Assembly: GCA_001692895.1 (NCBI GenBank) | Contig: KV748250.1 | Location: forward strand, 621,475-685,474 | Direction: 5' to 3' | Length of the DNA: 64,000 bases | Source: Cenococcum geophilum 1.58 | Lineage: Eukaryota; Ascomycota; Dothideomycetes; Gloniales; Gloniaceae | Shown here: in pieces, positions 1 through 10,269 of the stretch | Layout of the letters: each line of letters opens with the position of its first letter | Position numbering within the stretch: the stretch's first letter is position 1 | Notes under the pieces: model-generated | Database searches by the model: none | What the model was told of the DNA's origin: nothing | What the model saw: only the letters and a program-made list of their open reading frames with translations | Program-made: the position numbers and the translations under genes

Positions 1-1200
1 ACGGGCTATGTCTAGATTGGTGCCTATAAAGCGTATAAAAGTTAGGAACTATAAGCATTAAGAGTTAGAAAAGTAGATCTCTACGGTTTCCATATATAAG
101 ACTTACTTTTCACAGCTATTAAAATGCTAGCACCGCTTAGAATGATAATCTTCTTCCTTACTATAAACACCTTCTTAAAATCCTTAAGTAAGATCTCTTT
201 AAGGGATTTCGGTTTAGAATAAGGCTTACTGTCTTTAGTAAAATGCGGTTACCTTTTAGGGTGAATTTATTTAGGCATTTTGGTTTAGATAAATTAACTA
301 TATAAAGAAAGAAGTGAGGACAAAAGATATATAGAGTAGGTAGTAGGGGTGCTAGTAATTATACTTCGTTTTACACTGATAGAGATACTAAAAAGGGGTA
401 AGTTGGTGTAAGGTAGATATAAAGTATATTCTAGGAATAGAGCTTCGCCATGCTCCTATTACACACCCTATAGTCCAATTAATACCACTATAATATGTGA
501 CGGGCCGTCTAAGTAAAACTATTTAGGGGCACTATATAAACTAGTAAGGCAGAGCATAAATAGCCTTGCTATAATCGCCTTAGTTGCCTAGATAACTGTA
601 AGTAGTAAGCGCTAATTAAGGGTCACCTACTAAGTAGAGCCTTAGGTGGGCGTAGTAGTTTTGTTTAAGTAAGTAGGTTAGTATTTCGTACTAGGGCCTT
701 AGTTATACGAGCGAATGATTTTAATAGCAGAACTTAAGAATATCGAAAGTAAGTAGGCTGAGTAGGCTTGCGGCGGTTTAAGCTATCTGATGCGGTATAG
801 CATCCCTAGCCTTACTTATTCCAGTTATTTCACTTTATTTTAAAATTAAGGGCCTATTAACTATAAATCTAGCATATAAGCTAAATATTTGAGACTTGGC
901 GTTACCAAGGGTTCTTAGACTAAGGTAGTGTAGTACTTTAGTGACCTATTAGCTCTATTAGAGCATCTACCTTTCTAAGATTAGAATTTATGCAGTTATA
1001 GTAAATAAAGATAAGGTAGAGCTATGGTATTACCTTTTGGAGTATTGTCTTGGGTCTTATATAAAGGTTAGCTTTCTAAATATAAATAGGCATCCCCTAG
1101 GCCCTTTAGTTGAAGAAACTATCCTATACTAAGACATTAAAAAGACAGTATACCTATTCTCAATAGCTCTTATTTATGGCTTTATTAATGTTACTCTCTT
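1..1200. other. RIP-degraded DNA, no gene recognised
   Basis: AT-rich sequence dominated by TA dinucleotides and TAG/TAA words in all frames. I could not follow any reading frame for more than a short distance, and no repeat, LTR end or domain motif stood out. It probably holds decayed coding or transposon DNA that is too changed to read by eye. Confidence 0.5.
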
Positions 1201-3102
1201 AAGGGATCCTGTTTTCGGCTTAACCCTAGTAAAAATCTCTAAGAATTCTATAGTTAACAACTAGGCAAGAAGTACAGCATTTCTAAATAACTTAGAAGGA
1301 CTAGTCCCAAGCCAGATAATGGTGGCATTAGAGTAAAGTATAATTGTAGGCACCTAGTTTATAGCGATTAATAGCATAACTAGAACTAAAGGGGACTTAA
1401 TTAATAAATCTGGCTAGGTGCTTAACTTTAAAGGACAATATACTAGAATTAATGAGAACGCGACTTTAATTAATAATAAAGCTATAGATGACGCCGAATT
1501 CCTTACCGAAGTTGAGGGTGCATTTCTAGATAAAGGTATATTCTAGTATCTCCTTTATAGAAAATCGGAATCTTAACCTACTAACTACTCTTTTTTTTAG
1601 AGAGAAGTAGCACTTAAGAAGAATCTAAACTTTTAGGAGCAAGGCATAAAGATATATCGTCTACTATAGTATTAGATTAACCTACGGACGATAACTATAG
1701 AAGGATTACTTATAAACATAAATCTACTTCCCCTTATAGGTATAAATCTACTTCGCCTTATAAGTAGAGGTCGGCGATATAGCGCAAGTAAAAAGCTGTC
1801 CCGCCTTGCAATAATACTTCTATTATACCTTAAAGATCTACTAGAAAAAGTAAGCGTATAGTAACAGACCTCTTTAGGCGAATGTAGTATGGATATAAGC
1901 CTAACTTAGGTACCTTAACGGATAAGATAGACTTAAGATGGATTAAAATGTAGATAGAGTGGCTGGCATTAACAAAGGTAGTAAAAGGTGAAGAAAATTA
2001 TACTTTATAAACGAAGATATGAAAGTTTAAAGAGATTCTAGAATTAGAGTTAAAGTAAGCGTGCTTGGCTAAGATAGAACCTTTAGAGGCATGGGAATAT
2101 ATATATTAAATCTAATAGGTATAAAGGCGTATGCTCTTAGGTTATAAAGGAAGGGATAGGATTAAGAGTTATAGGGATGTCCTTAATGATTTATATAGCT
2201 ATTTAGATACATTCTACTTCTAGAGCTTATAACGGCAATAATAAGTAAGGTTATTCTATATAAAGAACTAAAATAGATTTATTATGCTTTTAAGGCTATT
2301 AGAGTTGGGGTTAAATAATATTTATTTACAGTTAATATAGTATTACATATAAGTAAACCCGTGTTAATTAATATTGGCCTAAGTACATTACGATTAATTT
2401 AATAGATATATTTACTAAAACTAATTATACAGATTCGCCCTTTAATTACAACTTATCCTAATAAGATATTATTTACGTCGCGAGACTAAACGTACTAGGA
2501 GTACCTTATAGAAATAGATAAAGGAAGCTAGTGCTATTTTAGTAAGTAATACTTACTATAATACTTTCCTAATCTACCTAAAACGTATTATAATTGCCGC
2601 TGCCACCTACAATGCTTACGAGAGAGTATAATATAGCGCGTTAACCAACGTACTGCCTTAACTGGATAAGTATAGCCCTTATAAGAGGGATAAGGGGTAA
2701 TACTATTAAAGAGCAGCCGTGCTATTTGGCGCGCTTTAGGGAATCTTAAAGCTGGCGGTTTAGTCTCTAGAATAGTTATAAAGTCTTATAATTATAGAGA
2801 AAGGGAGAAAGGTAGGATCTGTAAAGTTTAAGGTTGCCTTATATAACGCGTTTTGTGAATTAAATAATCTATATAGCCCTATTAGCATAGCTCTAAGAGT
2901 TTTTAGTATTAAAACGTACTAGAAATCCAGTTTGTCTCCCGTATTTACCTACGCAATAGGATTTATTAGGCATAGAAGAGAATTTTTAAAGGGAAGGAGA
3001 ATGCCTAAAGATAGGGTAGGAAGGAGAAGGAGTGTAATTCTAATTATATTTACGCTATACTATGCTCTTAGTTTAGAGGGATTCTCTAGTTTAAATATAT
3101 AA
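1200..3102 (+). pseudogene. Decayed protein-coding gene of unknown function
   Basis: One plus-strand frame can be followed from about 1200 to the TAA at 3100-3102. It is best preserved from about 1620 onward, where the stops are nearly all TAA/TAG and therefore look like former glutamine or tryptophan codons. The stretch at 1420-1560 is more heavily stopped. The implied product is lysine-, tyrosine- and leucine-rich, with a short in-frame repeat (YKSTSPY twice, near 1714-1760) and a hydrophobic, basic C-terminus near 2900-3100. I recognise no domain. The start is uncertain because no ATG can be chosen. It could be a host gene or part of an unrecognised transposon; the long single frame is what I can see, and function is not inferred. 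Confidence 0.4.
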
Positions 3103-4530
3103 GTATATTCCTTATATTTCTAAATTAGGATTTGGTTTTATAGATCCCGGATTATAAAACTTATACGTATATAATAGCTTGGTTTCTAAAACCGTAAAAC
3201 TAGAACCGGATTTCCAAATCCCAGTTTTAAATTGCCATTTAGGCTTTAATAAAATAACTCTTTTTGGCGATAATAGTGTAGTATATATATAATCGACTAA
3301 GCGTATATAATACTATTAGCCTTAAAGTTATTACTATTATATCTTATCCTTAACTACTTTATTAAAATTACTTAGAGAAAGATTGCGTTATATTTACGGT
3401 GCCAAATAGACGCATTATTAGGAAGATTATAAAATCTACTACTTAAGACAAAAATCTTCAAGTTATAGCCGCCGGGAAAGCACTATAGAAAAAAGCAAAA
3501 GAACTAGTTTCTCTTTTCTCTTAGTATAAGGTAGACTCCTCACTAATAGAGGGAAGGAATGAGATTCGAGTAAGCCTCTTATTGACCGCTAAATAGCACT
3601 AAAAAAACCGGTTCTTTTAGTAGTGCTAATTAGGACAATATATGGCCTTAAATCCCGGTTAATACCTCTACCCGCCTCCCCTACCACCGCATCCTCCGCT
3701 ACCTTTAATAACTATTATATAAGAACCAAAACCTTTGCTAGTTTCTCTAAGCCTACTATATAGGCTATAAAAACTAATAAATCCGTCCTAATCTACTGAG
3801 GATAATTATAGGAGGCAGGTGCTATCCCTATACGACGAAGTATAGCCTCTTAACTCTCCTCTGCTAAAACTATAACTAAGGCAAATCTTATTTAAATCCG
3901 ATAATGGAAACATTTCTAAGGAAGGAGAATCTTAGCCTATCTCTAGTTTAATATTTCTATTAAATTAAACTTAAAACTTTATAAGGAGAGCTTAGGGGAA
4001 ATGGGCGGAATGGGCGGAATAGGTGGAATGGAATAATTATATAAAATTTAAGCCTTTAACCGGATTTTAATATCTAAATATAAGGTATACTAACCGTTTA
4101 TATAGTACTTAAAAGCGGTTCTCTTAAAATATCTCTATAAGGCTCTTAAAGTAACATAGTACTGGGCTCCCCATTTATATAAAAGATATGAAATAGCTAG
4201 GTGCTATTTAATAAGCGGACTTAAAGGAATAGGGTCGTAATGGGCCTAGAAGGTATTATAAAACATCTCCCAGTTTCTATTATAGTAAGGTCTTTTAATT
4301 TTAGGCGTAATTAAAAAGGGGTATATCTAAAGGTTAAGATCTTGGAAATGAGAACCAGGATGCAAACCGGGATTTTAGAAATAAGAAAAAGGAACCAGGA
4401 TTCTAGAAACGGAAAAGTGGTTTTCTATAAGCGAGCGCATTAATCTTTCTAAATCTTATAGCATTCTTTTTTAAGACTTTAAAAAATAGATAGTTTATTT
4501 AGTACTCTATATATTTAGATTATCTATAAA
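3103..4530. other. RIP-degraded spacer, no gene recognised
   Basis: No frame is convincing here. A short run of GGGCGGAAT-like triplets sits at about 4000-4035. Scattered words such as AACCGGATTT, GGAACCAGGATT and TCCCGGATT near 3130-3230 and 4330-4430 resemble similar words at 14130-14170, 19330-19400 and 25010-25480. They may be remnants of a short dispersed repeat. Confidence 0.35.
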
Positions 4531-5545
4531 CTATCTCTATATTTATTATTCTCTACCTAAAGTTACCAAATAACTGCAAAAGTCTATAAATTACAAGACC
4601 AACGCTATAAGAACACCTCCTATACAGTGGCTTAATCTAAGTAACAGATCTCTAGCGCTATTAGAAATTTTAGGCGAGATTAAGGATAAGCTTTAAGAAC
4701 TACCAGTTAATGCAACTTTACCTATACTTAAGAGAACCGCGGGGTTGGTAACTATAGGAGATAACGGAACCTTAAAGCTCTTAAAAGGGAAAGGATAGGC
4801 ATTAATAGTAGGAAGTATAACTAGGGCTGCTTTAATGGTAGAGTTTTAAGCATTTTCTATAAACTAGTCTGCCTCGTCTCTAGGGTTTACGCTAAAAACC
4901 ATACTGGTATAGTAATGAGACTTGCGGAACGTTTATGCGCAGTAGAACTATTAAGGTTTCTCAGTGTTTACCTCAAAATCTACAATAAACTTACCGCTTA
5001 TATTTATGGGATTAAATTGATTAAATCCTATATTGAAGGAGCCGTTCTTCTAGTAAGGGTTTTTGAGTTAACTTTGTATTAACGTGTAATTAAGACTAAG
5101 GAAATTAAATTGAAGTACTATTCTAACCAATATACTAATAGAGTTAGGATTGAAGGCAAGCTGTCTAGCAGCTCTAACTAAAATCTATACTACTTAATAT
5201 AGTGTAGTTAGTATATAGGTTGGGAATAGGCTATCTAACTAGTAAGTATATTAGAGTAATATTAAATCATTCCATACCGCAGTGCGATAAAAGTAAATAG
5301 TGCTTGCGGAAGTAGTAGCGGCTAAAGAGGACATAATAGCCTAAAGAAAGAATATGGTTTTGGGTAAGGACGTAAGATAATAGGAGGTGCGACTATTTAA
5401 GCATATGTAAAAGGTAAGAAGGGTAACAGAAAAAGGCATTCTAGATTTAGATTTTATAGTAAATTTAATAAACACGAAAATAGATTTTATAGGCGAGAAA
5501 ACGGATTTTATAAATGGGAAAACGGATTTTATAAACGAGAAATCA
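4530..5545 (+). pseudogene. Decayed gene of unknown function with a short in-frame repeat
   Basis: A single plus-strand frame runs about 300 codons (roughly 4560-5470) with no visible frameshift. Its many stops are TAA/TAG at glutamine-like positions, plus a few TGA at probable arginine codons (CGA). Readable pieces include TAGLVTIGDNGTLKLLKGKG near 4738-4797 and QVYQSNIKSFHTAV near 5240-5275. The 3' end carries three 21-bp units (about 5474-5540, core AAAACGGATTTTATAAA) that keep the frame. I recognise no family. The start is not defined; the frame opens before 4560. The regularity of the frame argues for a real ancestral gene. Confidence 0.45.
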
Positions 5546-5888
5546 AAAACTAGAATTTATGTCTATATACCCCCCGGGGGGGCAAATATTTATTAGCTTA
5601 AGAGTGAAGGTATTTATTTACTAAAGTACGTCATTCCATAAGAATTATTTAAGAACCTCTACCCGGTAACTTAGCTTATAATTTATTCTTTAAGCAACCC
5701 ATTAAGTAGGCACTTAACTTACTAAGTTAACTTTTATTTCCTTAATTACACTTTAAAGTCTATTCCAATTTCCGTTTCCTTAGTTCTACTTTAAATTTTA
5801 CTTTAACCTCCATTTCCAGTTCCGCATTTTGCCTACGAGAACAGCACTTTTTGTATCACCCTACGATAGTATCTTATAATTGGTTAAG
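5546..5888. other. Spacer before the acidic/Lys-Ala gene
   Basis: Mostly AT-rich, with a palindromic CCCCCCGGGGGGG run at about 5570-5583. No gene is seen. The TC-rich stretch at 5745-5830 and the ATG at 5889 suggest this was the promoter and leader of the gene that follows. Confidence 0.3.
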
Positions 5889-8480
5889 ATGGCTACTTTT
5901 ACTAACCAATTAGTGGCTAAGTATAAGGAATATCTAAAAACTGTTAATAACCCAAGTGTTCTCAATCTGGAAGAGGAAGCAGGCTCTATAGTATAGAAAG
6001 TAATAGAGACTAAGAAGGCCAGGCTACAGGGTGCTAATCTAGAGTATTACCCCTAGAGCACTTAGTATAACGAATATTTCGCTACGGCTATAAGTTAGCT
6101 AGATAGTTAGGTAAAATCGGAGGAGACTAGACGGGAGGGATCTGGGAGGGAGGAAGAGGAGGAGGAGAGAAAGGAGGAGAAGGAGGAGGAGGGGGAGGAG
6201 GAGGAGGAGGAGGAAGAGGAGGAATCTAAGGAAGCTGGGGAGGAAGCTAAGGAGGAACCTAAGGTAGAACCTAAGGTAGAAAAATAGGCTAAGGCTAAGG
6301 GTAAGGTTAAGGGTAAGGCGAAGGCTAAGGCTAAGGCTAAGGCTAAGATTAAGGCTAAGGCTAAGGCTAAGGCTAAGGCTAAGGCTACTAAGGCTAAGGC
6401 TAAAGCTAAGGCTAAGGGTAAGGCTAAGGTTAAAAAGGAGCCTAGTAAGGGTGCTAAAGGGATAAATAGCATTCCCTATAAAAGTATAGAGAATAGTAAA
6501 GAGAACGAGCCTATCGACCTTATAGGTAAAGATGACTTAAAGGAGGACCCTAAGTATGGTCGATTATTATATTATAGGCCTAGTCCAAAGAAGGTAAAGA
6601 GTATGCCTATAATAACTATTAGGTAAATCAGCGGAAGGGGTATTAAGTACATTAACAAATACGGACTAAAAAGTCATCTAAAGTATTAAATTAAGTCATC
6701 TACGGCAGATTTTTAGTATAAAGAGAATCTGCTAGAGAACTAAAAAGTTAGTAACCCTTTTAATTAATATAGAGACTAATGACTAAATAATGGCAAATAT
6801 AAATATACAAGGCGTTATATTAATAATATTTTTGGAGTTACTTAGTTTATAAAGGGCGTAGTTAATATAGATACTAAGGCCGTCGAAAACAGACTTTGCA
6901 CCTGTACGTGGTGACGGCTACGAACCTAGGTCTTCGAAGTTCAGACTTAGAGCTAACGCAGAGACGTCGTATAGCGTGCGATAGGACCTAGTGGTCGTGG
7001 TTGTGAGCGTTATAGGCGGTGGTGAAAATTTTTCAGATGGTAAGATCTCGAAAACCACTACTATGGCCCTCTATAATTCAGCTACGCTATTCTCCTATTA
7101 AGGCACCTATACAATCCAACGTGGATATACGGCATTTAATAGTATCCCCCGACCCCTAATAGAAAGCATTAACAACCTCTTATATTGACGAACGAGCGAT
7201 CGCGAACGAATAAGCAGACGAATAAGCAAATATACGGCCCCTCCTAACCCCCAGGGCGATCGCCCGCGGAGCATACGGTCACTCGCCGTTTTTTCTACCA
7301 AATACTACCTAGCAGCCTGGATTGCGACCCACGGTTTTCCCTGTCTTCTTTCAACGGAGTAGTAACCCTTAGAAAGGGCCTAGCTAGGGCCTAGGCATAA
7401 AAGATACCCAAATACAACATAATATCCCGCTCGCTTATTAGTATTACGGTAGTTAGAACGGATGAATCCCCCTTACGCCTTCGATAGGCCCTAGGGGGGG
7501 GAAGGTATAGCGTATATAGCAATAGTTAGACAAGAAATAGTATATAGGGGATGGCTAAGATATAGGAAACAGCAGTACGGCAATTAATTGGCAAGGCCTA
7601 GCTGGGACGTAGTGAACCCTAGCTAGGGTAAGCTAGAGAAGGAAGCAGTGGTTCCTAAAGAGTTTAAATATCCAAGGAGGATAGGACGTAGCCGTAGACC
7701 CGTAGGGCCGCCGCTACGGACGGACATGGCAAATTAGGGTTTTTTATCCTACTGAGGTGGCTTATAGGGTTTTTCCTCCCCCCTAGCAGCAAGGGTTTTT
7801 TCCCATCAATATTACTTTTCCCTTGTATACAGAGTAGTCTGCGTAGGGCTAAATAGCATCCATATCAGACGTTAATTAAAGAATTATTATTATTATTATT
7901 ATTAATATAGATACTGAGTTAAATCTACTTAATCTAGATATAAAAGGAGATAAGAGGTACGGTCCTTACTACGTCTTAATTGATTAGGATATTGATAGCA
8001 AGTTAGAGAAAAAGTAGGAGACTAGAGTAACTCTATAATTAAGATAGGGAGCGTAGATTACTAACTAGGCGCTTTATAATTCTGCTACTATTGCAAAAGC
8101 TAGATTTTCTAAGTTTGTACTAAATAAAGAGCTAAAAAGAAGCAGATCTCCTTCTATTAAGCTTACTACGGGAATAGCCCGTATATTCCGTAATTAGTTA
8201 CTTAGGGGATTACCAGCTCTAATAGCCCGTTTATTACCCGCTTGCGTAGGCCGGTTATCACCCGCTTATATAGGCTGGCAATTACCTACTATAAGCTAGG
8301 CCATTGACGAGGATTCTACGCGTAAGGAGTTTAAAGAAGATTACTTTTTAATAATAGGAGTTAGCTACTTCCGTAAACTTACTCTATAGGAAAGAGGGGA
8401 ATGCCTAGTAGTATAAAACCTAAGTAAGGTAAGCTTAGGTTTTTAGGGTTTAGGTTAAGTAACTAAGTAAATTACGCTAC
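5889..8480 (+). pseudogene. Decayed gene with acidic and Lys/Ala-rich centre, split by an insertion
   Basis: The frame opens at ATG 5889 (MATFTNQLVAKYKEYLKT...) and stays in register through a glutamate-rich tract (6120-6235) into a long Lys-Ala/Lys-Gly tract (6290-6440). It then runs through a lysine- and proline-containing segment to about 6870. From about 6290 to 6622 it is open. After the insertion at 6876-7901 the same gene appears to resume (about 7905-8400) with a charged stretch containing RSRSPSIK. Stops outside the low-complexity part are TAA/TAG at likely glutamine codons. The E-rich plus K/A-rich composition recalls chromatin or nucleolar proteins, but this is only composition. 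The long antisense open frame at 6107-6472 (Leu/Ala-rich) is a shadow of the GCTAAG repeat. Confidence 0.5.
6876..7901 (+). mobile_element. LINE/SINE-like insertion, probably 5'-truncated, with 14-bp target duplication
   Basis: The sequence TTAATATAGATACT is present at 6862-6875 and again at 7902-7915, flanking about 1.03 kb whose composition (CA- and CG-rich) differs sharply from the RIP-degraded gene around it. The right end is a (TTA)n tract at about 7880-7901. A simple-repeat 3' tail plus a long target duplication of irregular length is the mark of target-primed reverse transcription (LINE or SINE). I see no reverse transcriptase motif, so it is either a 5'-truncated LINE end or a non-autonomous element. 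The minus-strand open frame at 7107-7301 has no recognisable domain. The element entered a gene and has largely escaped RIP, so it is younger than its surroundings or present in few copies. Confidence 0.65.
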
Positions 8481-8993
8481 GCAGTTATCCATACTTTGTT
8501 ATTACACATTTATTTAGTTATTGCTAATTCTCGTCTTTACGTTAAGTTTGTTAATTTTCGTGTAACCTACATATTGTATTAGTTAAGTAATTAATATCCC
8601 TTATTTTGCGGCTTTTATATAATCTAAGGTTGTGTTTATACCTTCGTTAAAAACCTTCTTGGTATCCCGAAAATGAGGAATTAAAGAGGTCTAAATATCT
8701 TCTTTTAGTTATTTTTATATAAGTCTGTCTTTTAATAACCTGAAAGCCTATTATAATACCTACCTAGGACCCTTGTGGCTAATTGCTTACGGCTTTAGAA
8801 CAAATAGGTAGTATAATAAGTATTTACTAATAAGCGCACCTTAAAATGCGGCTATACCCATTTTATACCTTAAGGAGTGATTTTGTAGTGTAGATGGTGT
8901 CTATATAAAGCTAATAGCTTAGAGGCACGCTACTTAATCCTTTACGTTACTTTTTTAATTTAGCGCTTTAAAGACGAATTATGCTTAGAATTT
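8481..8993. other. RIP-degraded spacer
   Basis: AT-rich DNA with no frame I can follow and no recognisable motif, lying between the split gene and a 17-bp minisatellite. Confidence 0.35.
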
Positions 8994-9140
8994 AAGAATG
9001 CCTAGAGACTAAGAATGCTTGGAAAATGAGAATGCTTAGAAAATGAGAATGCTTAGAAAATGAGAATGCTTAGAAAATGAGAATGCTTAGAAAATGAGAA
9101 TGCTTAGAAATGAGAACGCTTGGAAATTGAGAATGCTAGA
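8994..9140. repeat. 17-bp minisatellite
   Basis: About eight tandem copies of a 17-bp unit with the core TGAGAATGCTTAGAAAA. The central copies are identical and the edge copies are divergent or one base shorter. No coding role is visible. Confidence 0.85.
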
Positions 9141-9364
9141 CTATAGGTAAGGTATTTTACATTTTATAGCACGAGTAAAATTATCTAAACTTTGGGGGAA
9201 TATGAAGAAGACGTATAACCTAACGCTTCTGTTTCCCCTTAAACCCTAGAATTTTCCGTTACTAATGCTATATCTCTACTATAATATTCACGGTTTGTCT
9301 TATTGGATTGTTAAAATAACCTCTTTTAGAGGACGCGAATTTGTTTGTCCTTTAGGGCTAACGC

Positions 9365-9990
9365 GTTAAGAATAAAAGTTAATAAGTGGTTAGACTGGCT
9401 ATTATTAGTTTATAAAGGTGGAAAGTATAGAGATGTAAAGTACTTAAACTATAAGCCGCTAAATCTTAGCCCTTAGGTAATCGTTGTCTGCAAGTATATA
9501 AGTATAATCTTAAGTATACTACTAGAGTATAGCGGTAATATTGTTATACGCAGTACGCTATACAGCGTTATCTATAGATAGTTAAGTTAACTACTATATA
9601 AAGTTTACGCGTAGCTAAACCTTAGTATAAAGCGCGTCCCGTGTTTGGTTATACGACTAGATTTTGGCTTAAAGGTTATACTGCTTAGAAGGAGGAAATA
9701 TCTAGATAGTTGCTAGATTTAATAAGTTTTGCTTTAACTAGGATGGCTATACCTATTAGCTTTTATAGTTGTTAGGCACTAGGGGTTTAGAGGATTCTTT
9801 TATAGTTAAGATGTTCAAAGGTGCTTTATTTGTAACTTTAATTAGGGCAGTTTTCGGACTCGACCCTTGACGCCAATAGGGAGGCTTAGAAACGTACTTA
9901 TTGGATAACTGGCTTAGGCGAACTAGTTAAAGATAGGGATACTTGGGTATACTTTTAGTAGGCATTAAAGGTGCAGAGTTAAAAATTCGT
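9365..9990 (+). pseudogene. Decayed coding stretch of unknown function
   Basis: A plus-strand frame of about 210 codons carries stops of the TAA/TAG type only. It starts near RLRIKVNKWLDWLLLVYKGG and continues through a cysteine-containing, arginine-rich part (about 9640-9850) without an obvious frameshift. No domain is recognised, and both ends are undefined. Confidence 0.35.
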
Positions 9991-10269
9991 TAAAAGGCTA
10001 ATAATAGTAGGGAAGCTTGCTATAAATTAAGGATTCTATCTTAAAGGTACTTCTTTGTGCCTATTTAAAAGATATCGAGCTTAGCCTTAAGTGTAAATGT
10101 TAAAAGTTAAAGTTTAGAAGATGGAACTATATTTTAATCTTAATAACTAAACTCTAATTCGCGAAAACCGAATTTAATTTCCTGATAACGGTTTCCCAGA
10201 TTTTAGATTCGCACTAGCAGATTCCTATCTTATAAGGACATTTAAAAAGCGCTTGCTTCTTACTATAGC

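Noticed and set aside
6290-6440. Telomere-like repeat (TAAGGC/TAAGGG words)
   Set aside because: The repeat is GCTAAG in coding phase inside a longer gene frame, not TTAGGG.
6107-6472. 121-residue minus-strand open frame, Leu/Ala- and Ser-rich
   Set aside because: It is the reverse of the plus-strand Glu-rich and Lys/Ala-rich tract, whose frame continues on both sides.
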